A DNA stretch of 64,000 bases from JBBECE01 sp040881985 (GTDB taxonomy: Bacteria > Pseudomonadota > Alphaproteobacteria > Rhizobiales > Devosiaceae), in assembly GCA_040881985.1 (NCBI GenBank), contig JBBECE010000034.1:12188-76187 (forward strand), read 5' to 3'. Below are positions 17,956 through 27,845 of the stretch, piece by piece. Each line of letters opens with the position of its first letter. Positions within the stretch are counted from its first letter, which is position 1. The translations under genes and the position numbers were made by a program. The notes under the pieces were generated by a model, which was not told the DNA's origin, ran no database searches, and was given only the letters and a program-made list of their open reading frames with translations.

Positions 17956-19356
17956 TCAGGCGGCGGCCCGGTAGAGGTCCTCGGCGCGGACCTTCTTCAG
18001 CGTCATGTCGAGGCTCTTGTGCGCGAGGGCGATCAATTCGTCGATCTCGTCCCTGGTGATGACCAGCGGCGGGGAAATGATCATCCGGTCGCCGACATGG
18101 CGCATGACGAGGCCGTTGGCAAAGCAGATTTCACGGCAGATGAAGCCGACGGTGCCGGCCCCCGCGGCGAATTTCGCCCGGCTTGGCTTGTCGGGGGTCA
18201 ACTCGATCGCTCCCATCAAGCCGGCGATGCGAGCTTCCCCGACGAGCGGATGGTTGGCGAGTTCGAGCCAGCGGGCCTTGAGATAGGGCGCGGTGTCGTG
18301 CTCGACCCGCTCGATGATCTTCTCGTCGGCGAGGATGCGGAGATTTTCGAGCGCCACGGCGGCGGCGACCGGATGGCCGGAAAAAGTGTAGCCATGGGCG
18401 AATTCGCCGGCGCCTTCGACGATTTTGGCGACGCTTTCCGAGACGATCGAGCCGCCCATCGGCAAATAGCCAGAGGTCAGGCCCTTGGCGATGGTCATGA
18501 TATCGGGGCGGATGCCGAAATAGTCGGCGCCGAACCACTTGCCGAGCCGGCCGAAGCCGGTGATCACCTCATCGGCGATCAGCAGAATTTCGTGGGCGTC
18601 GCAAATCCGCTGAATCTCGGGCCAATAGGTCTCGGGCGGGATGATGACGCCGCCCGCCCCCTGCACCGGCTCGGCGATGAAGGCGGCGACCCTGGCCTCG
18701 CCGATCCGTTCGATTTCGGCTTCGAGTTCACGGGCGCGCATGAGGCCGAATTCGGCGGGGCCCGTCTCGCCGCCCTCGCCCCACCAATGGGGCTGGCCGA
18801 TATGGACGATATCCGGTATGGGCAGGCCGCCCTGGGCATGGATGAAGGCCATGCCGCTGAGGCTCGCCCCGCCCATGGTCGAGCCGTGATAGGCGTTCTT
18901 GCGGGAGACGATGACGGTCTTTTCCGGCTTGCCGAGGCTGGCCCAGTAGTGGCGGACGAGCCTGATATTCGTGTCGTTGGCCTCCGATCCCGAATTGGCG
19001 AAGAATACCCGGTTGAGATCGCCGGGGGCGAGTTCGGCGAGCCTGGCCGCGAGTTCGATGACCGGCGGGTGGGCAGTCTGGAAGAAGGTATTGTAGAAGC
19101 TGAGCTGCTGCATCTGGCGCCTGGCCGCCTCGGCGAGCTCATTGCGGCCGTAGCCGATATTGACGCACCAGAGACCCGCCATGGCGTCGAGCAGACGGGC
19201 GCCTTGCGAGTCGTAAATATGCACGCCTTCACCCCGGGTGATGATGCGCACGCCCTTGGCGTTGAGCGCGGCAGTGTCGGTGAAGGGATGCAAATGATGG
19301 GCGGCGTCTAGGCCCTGCAATTCGGCGGTGGGGCGGTGATTGTCGATCGGGGTCAT
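17956..19356 (-). CDS. Class III aminotransferase (putrescine/omega-amino type)
   Basis: A 466-aa PLP enzyme. The cofactor lysine is Lys291 in TIAKGLTSGY; the acceptor motif LIADEVITGFGRLGKWFG (about 257-274) and SGSEANDTNIRLVRHYW (about 121-137) are intact. It is closest by eye to SpuC-like putrescine- or polyamine-pyruvate aminotransferases. In the operon GS-aminotransferase-oxidase it offers a transamination route beside the oxidase. A beta-alanine or other omega-amino acid substrate cannot be excluded. Confidence 0.88.
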   Translation of the reverse strand: MTPIDNHRPTAELQGLDAAHHLHPFTDTAALNAKGVRIITRGEGVHIYDSQGARLLDAMAGLWCVNIGYGRNELAEAARRQMQQLSFYNTFFQTAHPPVIELAARLAELAPGDLNRVFFANSGSEANDTNIRLVRHYWASLGKPEKTVIVSRKNAYHGSTMGGASLSGMAFIHAQGGLPIPDIVHIGQPHWWGEGGETGPAEFGLMRARELEAEIERIGEARVAAFIAEPVQGAGGVIIPPETYWPEIQRICDAHEILLIADEVITGFGRLGKWFGADYFGIRPDIMTIAKGLTSGYLPMGGSIVSESVAKIVEGAGEFAHGYTFSGHPVAAAVALENLRILADEKIIERVEHDTAPYLKARWLELANHPLVGEARIAGLMGAIELTPDKPSRAKFAAGAGTVGFICREICFANGLVMRHVGDRMIISPPLVITRDEIDELIALAHKSLDMTLKKVRAEDLYRAAA

Positions 19357-19387
19357 CGGGAACGCTCGGCTCGGCGGGGCGCGCGGG

Positions 19388-20755
19388 TCAGACGTTGAGC
19401 ATCAGGTGCTCGCGCTCCCAAGGGCTCACGACCTTGAGGAAATCGTTGTATTCGTGGCGCTTGATCGCCCCGTAGATCGAGGCGAACTGGACGCCGAGCA
19501 ACTCCCGCAATTCGGGGGTCGCCTCGAACTGCTCAAGCGCATCGAGCACCGAGCGCGGCAGGGCGTGCGGGGCCTCATAGGGCAGGCCCTTGAAGGCTTC
19601 GCGCGGCTGGATCTTCTGCTTCAGGCCGAGGTAGCCGCAGGCGAGCGCCGCCGCAATCGCGAGATACGGGTTGCAGTCCATGCCGATGACGCGGTTCTCG
19701 ATCCGCCGGGCGTTGGGATCGGAGACGGGAATCCGCAGCCCCACCGAGCGGTTGTCGGCCGCCCATTCGAGATTGGTCGGGGCGGACTGGTCGGGCACCA
19801 GCCGCCGATAGGAATTGACGTAGGGGGCGAGCATGCACATGGCGGCGGCGACATAGGTCTGCTGGCCGCCGAGGAACCAGTAGAAGGCCTCGCTCGGGGC
19901 ATCGTCGGGGCCATTGAAGATGTTCTTGCCGGTGCGCTGGTCGGTGACCGACATGTGCAGGTGCATGGCGCTGCCGGGCTCGTCGGCCATCGGCTTGGCC
20001 ATGAAGGTCGCGTAGCATTGGTGGCGCAGCGCCGCCTCGCGGATGGTGCGCTTGAACAGGAACACTTGGTCGGCGAGGATTACCGGATCGCCGTGATTGA
20101 GATTGATCTCGAGCTGGCCGGCGCCGCCCTCTTGCATCATAGTGTCGATCTCGAGGCCCTGAGCTTCGGCGAAATCGTAGATGTCGTCGACGACCGGGCC
20201 GTATTCGTCGACCGCGATCAGCGAATAGGAATTGCGGCCCACCCCTTCGCGCCCGGTCCGCCCGATCGGGGGCTGAATCGGATAGTCCGGATCGATGTTC
20301 GGCTTGGTGATGTAAAATTCCATTTCCGGGGCGACGACGGGCCGGAGCCCCTCCTCGGCGAAAAAGCCGAGGACGCGCTTCAGCACATTGCGCGGGGCCA
20401 TGTCGGCGGGCTCGCCATTGACCTTCCACAGATCGTGGAAGACCTGGATCGAGACGTCCGACGACCAGGGAATGGCCCGTGCCGTGCTGTGATCGGGGAC
20501 CAGCAGCAGGTCGGCCTCCGCCCAGGCGTTGGGCACGTCGACGTCGGCATAGTCGCCGGTGATCGTCTGGTAGAAGATCGAGGACGGAATATAGGTGCGG
20601 TCGCCGCGGAAGAATTTTTTGGCGGGCATGGTCTTGCCGCGCGCCATGCCGGCGAGGTCAGCGACGAGGCACTCGACCTCTTCGATCTCGCGGCCATTGA
20701 GCCATTTGACCAGCGGCTCGGGCAGCTGGCCGGGCAAACTGCCCTGTTTGGTCAT
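19388..20755 (-). CDS. Glutamine synthetase family protein (PuuA-like gamma-glutamylpolyamine synthetase)
   Basis: A 455-aa glutamine-synthetase-fold ligase. Metal- and ATP-site motifs are present: PEMEFYITKP, GAGQLEINLNHGD, SAMHLHMSV, and NRVIGMDCNPYLAIAAALACG near the C-terminus. Length and motifs match PuuA-type enzymes, which join glutamate to putrescine, rather than GlnA (about 470 aa with an adenylylated Tyr loop). The ATG at 20755 is used; a GTG three codons upstream with GGAG before it is an equal candidate. It is first in the operon with the aminotransferase and oxidase, and divergent from a second homologue. Confidence 0.87.
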   Translation of the reverse strand: MTKQGSLPGQLPEPLVKWLNGREIEEVECLVADLAGMARGKTMPAKKFFRGDRTYIPSSIFYQTITGDYADVDVPNAWAEADLLLVPDHSTARAIPWSSDVSIQVFHDLWKVNGEPADMAPRNVLKRVLGFFAEEGLRPVVAPEMEFYITKPNIDPDYPIQPPIGRTGREGVGRNSYSLIAVDEYGPVVDDIYDFAEAQGLEIDTMMQEGGAGQLEINLNHGDPVILADQVFLFKRTIREAALRHQCYATFMAKPMADEPGSAMHLHMSVTDQRTGKNIFNGPDDAPSEAFYWFLGGQQTYVAAAMCMLAPYVNSYRRLVPDQSAPTNLEWAADNRSVGLRIPVSDPNARRIENRVIGMDCNPYLAIAAALACGYLGLKQKIQPREAFKGLPYEAPHALPRSVLDALEQFEATPELRELLGVQFASIYGAIKRHEYNDFLKVVSPWEREHLMLNV

Positions 20756-20986
20756 CTCGTTCACGGTTTCACTCCGAGGACCCGGAACGGCAGGGCCTCT
20801 CCGCTCTTGGCGCCATGCCGGGGCGCGCGGGGAGCGCGCAAAGGCGGCAAGGTTCCCGCACCTTAGGCTCCCCGGTTGGCCAGTCAACCCGGGTTCCTCC
20901 GCCATGGTTGAGCGGGCGAGGGCAAGCCGATTTGGCTTGGCGAAAGCCCCAATTCCCGGCAAGACTGGGGCAACAAGGAGGGACGC

Positions 20987-21004
20987 CCCCAGCCGCGGCT
21001 GGGG
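20987..21004. promoter_or_regulatory. Perfect 18-bp palindrome between two PuuA-like genes
   Basis: CCCCAGCCGCGGCTGGGG, self-complementary over all 18 positions, centred 28 nt before the second synthetase start, in a 268-nt divergent gap. A second inverted pair, GCCCCA (20946-20951) and TGGGGC (20966-20971), shares the TGGGG half-sequence. Both could be operator sites for a regulator of the polyamine genes; no local regulator gene is present. Confidence 0.45.
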
Positions 21005-21023
21005 CGCGCGAGGACTAGGATTC

Positions 21024-22382
21024 ATGGCCAGGGCACCGAAAGCCGGGGACAGGGCGGCGGTTCGGCAGTTTCTTGCGGACAATCCGCAGATCGAACGGAT
21101 CGAACTGTTGTTTCCCGACATGAACGGGATTTTCCGTGGCAAGTGGCTGCCGCCGTCCGGCGCCTCGAAGCTGGTCACGGGCGGGGTCAGGCTGCCGATC
21201 TCGACCTACGGGCTCGACATCTGGGGGCGCGACGTCGACGAGACGGGGCTCGCCGCGGGGGCGGGCGATCCGGACGGGGTCGGGGTGCCGATCCCGGGGA
21301 CATTGAAGTCCGTGCCCTGGACGAACAACACCTCGGCACAAGTGCTGATGAGCCTTGAGACGGTCGACCGCGAGCCGTGCGTCTACGACCCGCGGCAGCG
21401 GCTTGGGGCGGTGGTCGCGCGCTTCGCCGAGCTGGGGCTGACGCCGGTCGTCGCCGCCGAACTCGAATTCTATTTCGTCAAGCCGGTGCGGCTGGAGGGC
21501 GCCCCGCCGGAGCCGCCGGAAGGCGCCGAGGTCTCGCAACTTTACGACCTCGACACGATGGATCGGCTGGAGCCGGTGCTCACCGACATCCGCGCCGCCT
21601 GCGAGTTGCTGGGGGTGCCGGTCGAGGGGGTCACGACCGAGGCAGGCCACGGCCAATTCGAGATCAATCTCAGGCACCTCGACGATGCGGTGGCGGCCGC
21701 CGACGCGGCGATCCTCTTCCGGCGGATCGTCCACGGCTGCGCCGGCGTGCACGAGCTTGAAGCGACGTTCATGGCGAAACCCTATGGCGACGATGCGGGC
21801 AGCGGCATGCACGTGCATGCGAGCCTCGTCGACGCGGCGGGCAATAATGTCTTTTCCGCCGAGGACGGGGTGGGCGAGACGCTGCGCCACGCGGTCGGGG
21901 GAGCGCTGGCGACGATGCGGGAACTGCAGGCGATCTTCGCCCCGCATTTCAACTCCTATCGGCGGTTCCTGCCGGGCCGGCAGGCCCCGGTTTCGGCCAA
22001 TTGGGGGATCGATCACCGGTTCGCCGGGATCAGGGTGCCCGAGCATCAGGGGCCCGGCGCCCGGCTCGAACACCGAATGGCGGGGGCGGACTGCAACCCG
22101 TATCTGGCGATCGCGGCGATCCTTGGCGGGATGCTGATCGGGCTCGAGCGGAAGCTCGAACCGGGGCAGCCGCTCAGCGAGGGCAGCTCGGAAGGCCGGG
22201 GGGAGAAGCTTCATCACGACTGGCTGACGGCGGTTGAGGAGTTCGCGGCCTCGGAAGCCGGGGCGGAGATTTTCGGCCGCCAGTACCGGCGCGTCTACGC
22301 CGCCTGCAAACGCCATGAAATCAAGGTGTTGGCGGGAATGGTCACGGACGTGGAGTACCGTACCTATCTGACGCGGATCTGA
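21024..22382 (+). CDS. Second glutamine synthetase family protein (PuuA-like)
   Basis: A 452-aa paralogue of the divergent synthetase. Motifs: AELEFYFVKP, GHGQFEINLRHLD, GSGMHVHASL, RFLPGRQAP and MAGADCNPYLAIAAI. The start at 21024 has AGGA upstream; longer in-frame sequence upstream overlaps the divergent gene and looks non-coding. Two gamma-glutamyl ligases of this type in one cluster suggest two different amine substrates. Its last 41 nt overlap the 3' end of ureG on the other strand. Confidence 0.87.
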   Translation: MARAPKAGDRAAVRQFLADNPQIERIELLFPDMNGIFRGKWLPPSGASKLVTGGVRLPISTYGLDIWGRDVDETGLAAGAGDPDGVGVPIPGTLKSVPWTNNTSAQVLMSLETVDREPCVYDPRQRLGAVVARFAELGLTPVVAAELEFYFVKPVRLEGAPPEPPEGAEVSQLYDLDTMDRLEPVLTDIRAACELLGVPVEGVTTEAGHGQFEINLRHLDDAVAAADAAILFRRIVHGCAGVHELEATFMAKPYGDDAGSGMHVHASLVDAAGNNVFSAEDGVGETLRHAVGGALATMRELQAIFAPHFNSYRRFLPGRQAPVSANWGIDHRFAGIRVPEHQGPGARLEHRMAGADCNPYLAIAAILGGMLIGLERKLEPGQPLSEGSSEGRGEKLHHDWLTAVEEFAASEAGAEIFGRQYRRVYAACKRHEIKVLAGMVTDVEYRTYLTRI

Positions 22383-23025
22383 CCGCCGCGCCGGGCAGAG
22401 CGCGGCGCAGTCCCCCCGCAGTTGCGAGGTATTTCACAATTTCCGCGACACCGGCACCGCGCTTGAGGTCGGTGAAGATATACGGCGCCGCGCCGCGCAT
22501 CCGCTTCGTGTCGGCATCCATCAGGTCGAGATCGACTTCGACGTAAGGGGCGAGGTCGGTCTTGTTGACCACAAGCAGGTCGGAGCGGGTGATGGCCGGC
22601 CCGCCCTTGCGCGGAATGTCGCCGCCCTCGGGAACCGAGATGACATAGATCGTCAGGTCGGCGAGGTCGGGCGAAAAAGTCGCGGCGAGATTGTCGCCCC
22701 CCGATTCGATGAAGACCAGATCGAGATCGGGATGCCGGGCGTTGAGATCGGCGATGGCGGCAAGATTGATCGAGGCATCCTCGCGGATGGCGGTGTGCGG
22801 GCACCCGCCGGTCTCGACCCCGATGATGCGGTCGGACGGCAGCGCCTGCAGGCGCACCAGCGCCTCGGCGTCCTCGCTTGTGTAGATGTCGTTGGTGACG
22901 ACGGCGATCGAAAACTCGTTGCGGAGCGCCTTGCAGAGCTTTTCGACCAGCGTCGTCTTGCCGGAGCCGACCGGGCCGCCGATGCCGACGCGAAGAGGGC
23001 CGTTGGAGGAGAGGCGCGAGCTCAT
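22342..23025 (-). CDS. ureG: Urease accessory GTPase UreG
   Basis: A 227-aa SIMIBI-class GTPase that delivers nickel to urease. P-loop GGPVGSGKTTL (about 16-26), the metal-binding CPH motif in VETGGCPHTAIRED (about 70-83), ESGGDNLAATF (about 107-117), and guanine motif VNKTDLAPY. Typical UreG is about 205 aa; the extra 20 residues are a basic C-terminal tail encoded partly across the end of the opposing synthetase gene. It overlaps ureF by 4 nt and is last in the operon. Confidence 0.96.
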   Translation of the reverse strand: MSSRLSSNGPLRVGIGGPVGSGKTTLVEKLCKALRNEFSIAVVTNDIYTSEDAEALVRLQALPSDRIIGVETGGCPHTAIREDASINLAAIADLNARHPDLDLVFIESGGDNLAATFSPDLADLTIYVISVPEGGDIPRKGGPAITRSDLLVVNKTDLAPYVEVDLDLMDADTKRMRGAAPYIFTDLKRGAGVAEIVKYLATAGGLRRALPGAAVRSASDRYGTPRP

Positions 23026-23702
23026 GACCGGAACAGCCTCGAATATTGGGTCTCGTGTTGCAAGCTGGCGATTTCGGCCCGGATGGAGGCCGAGCCGAGA
23101 TCGTCGAAGCTCGAGGCACTGGCGCGCGCGCCGACCTCGAGGACAATCGGTTCCAGCGCGGCAAGGGTCTTGACGGCGTCGGTCTGGCCGATGGGAACAA
23201 GCCTCACGCCGGCCTGGACGAGATTGGCAAGCGTCGAGCCGAGCCAGGCGACGAGCGCTGGCTCAAGGCCGATGCCGTGAGCGGCCGCGATGGCCCCAAC
23301 CGCGACCGGATAGGGGCAAGAGGCGGGCAGTTTGGCCAGGACGGGTCTCGGCCAGGGGTGCGAAGCAGCGATGAAGGCAGTGCCCTGTTCGATCGTCTCG
23401 GCAAGGCGTTCCTTGCCGCCGGCGAGCGCGGCGGCGAGCTCGGCGAGTTCCGTCAGATCGCCCGCCTCGGTGCGGCGGGTGGCCTCGGCGAAAATGACCG
23501 CGTCGTTCCAGAGCGAGCCAAGGGTCGCAAGATCGATCAGCCAGACTTCGAGGTCGGCGCGATTGGCGACCAGCCGGTCCCCGACGGCGCGTTCGAGCCC
23601 ATGAGAGAACGCAAAGGCGCCGACCGGAAAAGCCGGCGAGAGCCAGGTCATCAGCCGGAGCAGGGCCGAAGTTTCGCTGGCCGGCTGGAGGCGGGGCGTC
23701 AT
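23022..23702 (-). CDS. ureF: Urease accessory protein UreF
   Basis: A 226-aa all-helical protein that acts with UreD and UreG in urease activation. Diagnostic features: SPAFPVGAFAFSHGLERAV (about 20-38) and the conserved helical core. The ATG at 23702 overlaps the ureE stop (ATGA); a longer in-frame upstream reading runs antisense to no coding signal and overlaps ureE, so it is rejected. The stop overlaps the ureG start by 4 nt. Confidence 0.94.
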   Translation of the reverse strand: MTPRLQPASETSALLRLMTWLSPAFPVGAFAFSHGLERAVGDRLVANRADLEVWLIDLATLGSLWNDAVIFAEATRRTEAGDLTELAELAAALAGGKERLAETIEQGTAFIAASHPWPRPVLAKLPASCPYPVAVGAIAAAHGIGLEPALVAWLGSTLANLVQAGVRLVPIGQTDAVKTLAALEPIVLEVGARASASSFDDLGSASIRAEIASLQHETQYSRLFRS

Positions 23703-24151
23703 GGATGGAAGTGAAAAGCCGCGTGATAGGCGCCGCGGACGGGCTCGAAGGGCTCGGTGACTTCGGTGACGGTCGCGCCCAGCCCCTCCAGCATTTGCCG
23801 AAGCACATGGTCGCGCTCGATCAGGATGCGGGAGGTCTGGATTTCGGCCGCCAGGTGGCGGTTGCCGATATGCCAGGCGAGCTCGGTGAGATGACGGGCG
23901 TCGCGGCCGTCCACCGCATAGAGATTCTCGTTGGCGGCGCCGATCTCGACGAGCCGCCCGTCCTCCAGCACGAGCACGTCGCCATCCCCGAGGGCGATCG
24001 CCTCGGGCAGGTCGACGAGGACTTTCTCGCCCTTCGGCAGGGTGATGGTCTTGCGCCGCAGATGCCGTCCGTGGTGGTCGAGCACGATCCGCTCGAACGG
24101 AGTGCCGCTTCCGTGGCCGGGATGGAGATAGGAGACGGCGCGCGCTGTCAT
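23699..24151 (-). CDS. ureE: Urease accessory nickel chaperone UreE
   Basis: A 150-aa metallochaperone. N-terminal domain with HHGRHLRRKT (about 25-34) and LPEAIALGDGDVLVLEDG; C-terminal nickel-binding domain with WHIGNRHLAAEI (about 91-102), IERDHVLRQML and a short His-containing tail (AYHAAFHFHP), not the long polyhistidine tail of some UreE proteins. The start is placed at 24151 because the first 27 codons of the longer reading do not look like UreE. No obvious ribosome binding site. Confidence 0.93.
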   Translation of the reverse strand: MTARAVSYLHPGHGSGTPFERIVLDHHGRHLRRKTITLPKGEKVLVDLPEAIALGDGDVLVLEDGRLVEIGAANENLYAVDGRDARHLTELAWHIGNRHLAAEIQTSRILIERDHVLRQMLEGLGATVTEVTEPFEPVRGAYHAAFHFHP

Positions 24152-24265
24152 GGGGTCGCCCGGAGGAAGCAGTGTGGGCAATGATACACGATCCCGCGCC
24201 GGGCGGAATGAGGCGCGGCAGGCGGCGACCAAGTCGGGATCGGGGTTCGTCGGGGGCGACCCCGC

Positions 24266-24628
24266 TCAGTAGCAAAGCACGGCGTCGGCTTCGAGGGTCA
24301 AATCGATGAGCTTGTCCGGCATGGCGGGGGCGGCGCGGGCGATGGCGAGATCGGCGGGGTCGAGACCGCGCGCTTTCGCCGACATGCCGGAATAGAGGAT
24401 CTCGGCGTCGGATTTGTCGAGCGCGGCCACATGCTCGGCGAGTGCGCCGGTGCCGATGCCGACGAGAGCGGCAGCCGTTTCCTTGCGCAAGAGATTGACC
24501 CCATCGCCGGCAATGAAAAGGCTGAGGCGATGGCCCTTGTCGAGTACCGTCCTGGCGACAAGAAACCCGAGCGCCGCCTTGGTGGGGTTTTCGGGACCGG
24601 TGGAGATGTGAACGAGGATGTGTGACAT
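24266..24628 (-). CDS. DsrE-family protein in the urease operon
   Basis: A 120-aa small alpha/beta protein of the DsrE/DsrF-like fold, starting MSHILVHISTGPENPTKAAL and ending with a Cys-Tyr pair (VLCY). The typical active Cys of sulfur-transfer DsrE is not in its usual place, so sulfur relay is not supported. It has a strong AGGGAGG site. A small unknown ORF of this size in rhizobial urease clusters is familiar, so it is probably a resident of the operon; its role is unknown. Confidence 0.8.
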   Translation of the reverse strand: MSHILVHISTGPENPTKAALGFLVARTVLDKGHRLSLFIAGDGVNLLRKETAAALVGIGTGALAEHVAALDKSDAEILYSGMSAKARGLDPADLAIARAAPAMPDKLIDLTLEADAVLCY

Positions 24629-24825
24629 GACGCGCCTCCCTGTGTTGCGGGGGGAGTCTAGTCGAGGCGCGGGCGCCGGGCCACGGGGAGGGCGCGCGCG
24701 AAGGATTTTTGGCGCCCCGCTTGGAGCGATTCAGACAGGGTCCACGGGTCGTTGTCTGGCCGCGCGCCGGCGGGTCGCCCCGAGGATCACGAAAGCGGTG
24801 GGGCAATTCCGCAAGGGTCGGCGGC

Positions 24826-24897
24826 CTAGAACAGAAAATACCGCTGCGCCATCGGCAGGACAGTCGCCGGCAGACAAATGCGGGGATTGCCGCCGGC
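24826..24897 (-). pseudogene. Relic of a second ureC 3' end
   Basis: In-frame remnant of the last about 24 codons of a ureC gene, ending in PATVLPMAQRYFLF and a TAG stop. It matches the resident ureC end at 25408-25480 with four synonymous third-base changes, one Pro-to-Leu change and a different stop codon (TGA in the resident gene); upstream of the last 16 codons similarity fades (A.G....C pattern). It lies in the 309-nt stretch 24629-24937 between the GNAT gene and the dsrE-like gene; I see nothing else in that stretch. The differences point to a diverged ureC lineage rather than a recent copy. Confidence 0.8.
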
Positions 24898-24937
24898 GAG
24901 TCGGCCCGCTCCCTCAACAGTTCCGGAGCGGCGGCGG

Positions 24938-25407
24938 TCAGCTCATGGCGGGGGCTGGAAGCACCATTTTCATCAGGAGGCCAGGACCGAAGCGGGTATC
25001 GAACGCTCCGGTGATCCTGAACCCGACTGACAGGTAGAATCCTTCGGCATGGGGATTACCGATCACGTACAGAGCGCGTGCTCCCAGCGTTCGGGCACGT
25101 TCGGCTGCATGTTCGACCAAAGCCCTCCCGATGCCGCCCCTCCACATGGCCGGCTCGACGAACAGTCCATCGAGATCGACCTCGCCATCCGGGCGGGGCA
25201 CAACCGCGGAAAAACCCGCCAGCGTGCCGTCGCGCAAGGCCACGAATACCCGGCCGGCGGCTATCTGCGCGTCCGGCAGGTCGATGGCGTCAGGATTGGC
25301 AAGCAAGGCCTCGCGGTCGCCGGGATTGTTGAGGGACGCCCGGCGCTGCAGCGCTTCGAGGGCTTTTCTTTCAGCAGGTCGGGCCGGCCGGATGAACAAG
25401 GGCGCGG

Positions 25408-25411
<4 letters not shown>
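24938..25411 (-). CDS. GNAT-family N-acetyltransferase joined to the ureC stop codon
   Basis: A 157-aa acetyltransferase. The acetyl-CoA motif is GLFVEPAMWRGGIGRALVEHA (near 82-102, with R/Q-x-x-G-x-G/A as RGGIGR) and the C-terminal motif is IGNPHAEGFYLSVGFRITG. It starts at TTG, overlapping the ureC stop as TTGA (a second TTG four codons on is possible), so it is expressed only by coupling to ureC. A relic of ureC lies just beyond its stop. No known urease role; it looks like an acquired passenger gene. The substrate is unknown. Confidence 0.82.
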
Positions 25412-27117
<1,706 letters not shown>

Positions 27118-27128
27118 GGATCGGCCTT

Positions 27129-27542
27129 TCAATACGCCCGGCTCAGGGCCTTCAGTTCCTCGGTGCGGGCGCGGGTGACGCGCCCAAGGCAGGTCGAGAC
27201 GATGAAAGGCTCGAGCGAGCCGAGATGGGCCTCAAATCCTTCGGCGAGGGATTGATGGTCGCGAAACGTCAGCCAGGCGCGCTGGGCGGCGAGCAGCGCT
27301 TCGGCGGCGCCGGCCGCGCCTTCCGGCTGGCCGGCGTCGAGGCCGCGCATGGAGCCGATCGCCACGGACCAGACTTTGTTCAATTCGCGGTCGGCCGCTT
27401 CATAGTCGAGCCCGGCGCAGCGGTTCATTTCCTGCTCGGCCGTGGCGTTGGCGCAGTCGAAATTGGCTTCTTGCGCCGGCGCCGGCGCGACAAGGAGCGC
27501 GGCAGAGAGCAGAAGCATCGCTCCGACCCGCGCGCCCATCAC
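27129..27542 (-). CDS. Secreted LprI-like (DUF1311) protein in the urease operon
   Basis: A 137-aa protein with a signal peptide (cut about residue 24, APAPAQ) and a LprI/DUF1311 domain marked by FDCANATAEQEMNRCAG, YEAADRELNKVW, AQRAWLTFRDHQ and a late Cys (STCLGRVTRARTEELKAL). Such domains include lysozyme inhibitors, but here it is an operon neighbour between ureB and ureC, as in some rhizobial urease clusters. It starts GTG-ATG; GTG at 27542 overlaps the ureB stop, and ATG at 27539 is the likelier start. Its role in urease function is unproven. Confidence 0.85.
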   Translation of the reverse strand: MMGARVGAMLLLSAALLVAPAPAQEANFDCANATAEQEMNRCAGLDYEAADRELNKVWSVAIGSMRGLDAGQPEGAAGAAEALLAAQRAWLTFRDHQSLAEGFEAHLGSLEPFIVSTCLGRVTRARTEELKALSRAY

Positions 27543-27844
27543 AACTTTCCCATCACCTCGCCGCGGAAGCCGTAGACCTCGCGCTTGCCGCCGAAGGGGA
27601 CGAGGGAGACTTCGCGTTTCTGGCCGGGCTCGAAACGCACCGCGGTTCCCGCCGCGATGTCGAGCCGCAAGCCGCGGGCTTTGGCGCGGTCGAAAAATAG
27701 CGCCGGGTTGGTCTCGGCGAAATGATAGTGCGAGCCGACCTGGATCGGCCGGTCGCCCCGGTTGGCGACCATCAGGGTGATGGATTGCGCCCCCGCGTTG
27801 AGCGCGATGTCGCCTTTCGCCGGAAAGATTTCGCCGGGGATCAT
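27539..27844 (-). CDS. ureB: Urease beta subunit UreB
   Basis: A 101-aa structural subunit with MIPGEIFPAKGDIALN at the start and IQVGSHYHFAETNPAL, RLDIAAGTAVRFEPGQ and GFRGEVMGKL typical of UreB. The start at 27844 lies one nt beyond the hupE stop (TGAGATG) and gives the usual length; the 11 extra residues of a longer reading fall within hupE. Confidence 0.96.
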   Translation of the reverse strand: MIPGEIFPAKGDIALNAGAQSITLMVANRGDRPIQVGSHYHFAETNPALFFDRAKARGLRLDIAAGTAVRFEPGQKREVSLVPFGGKREVYGFRGEVMGKL

Positions 27845-27845
27845 C

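Noticed and set aside
24629..24825. Additional gene in the gap before the dsrE-like gene
   Set aside because: No frame with coding composition and start signal; only the ureC relic at its far end is supported.
23703..24917. N-terminal extension of the ureF frame over ureE and the dsrE-like gene
   Set aside because: Arg/Pro/Ser-rich shadow of ureE and dsrE; UreF homology begins exactly at the ATGA overlap.
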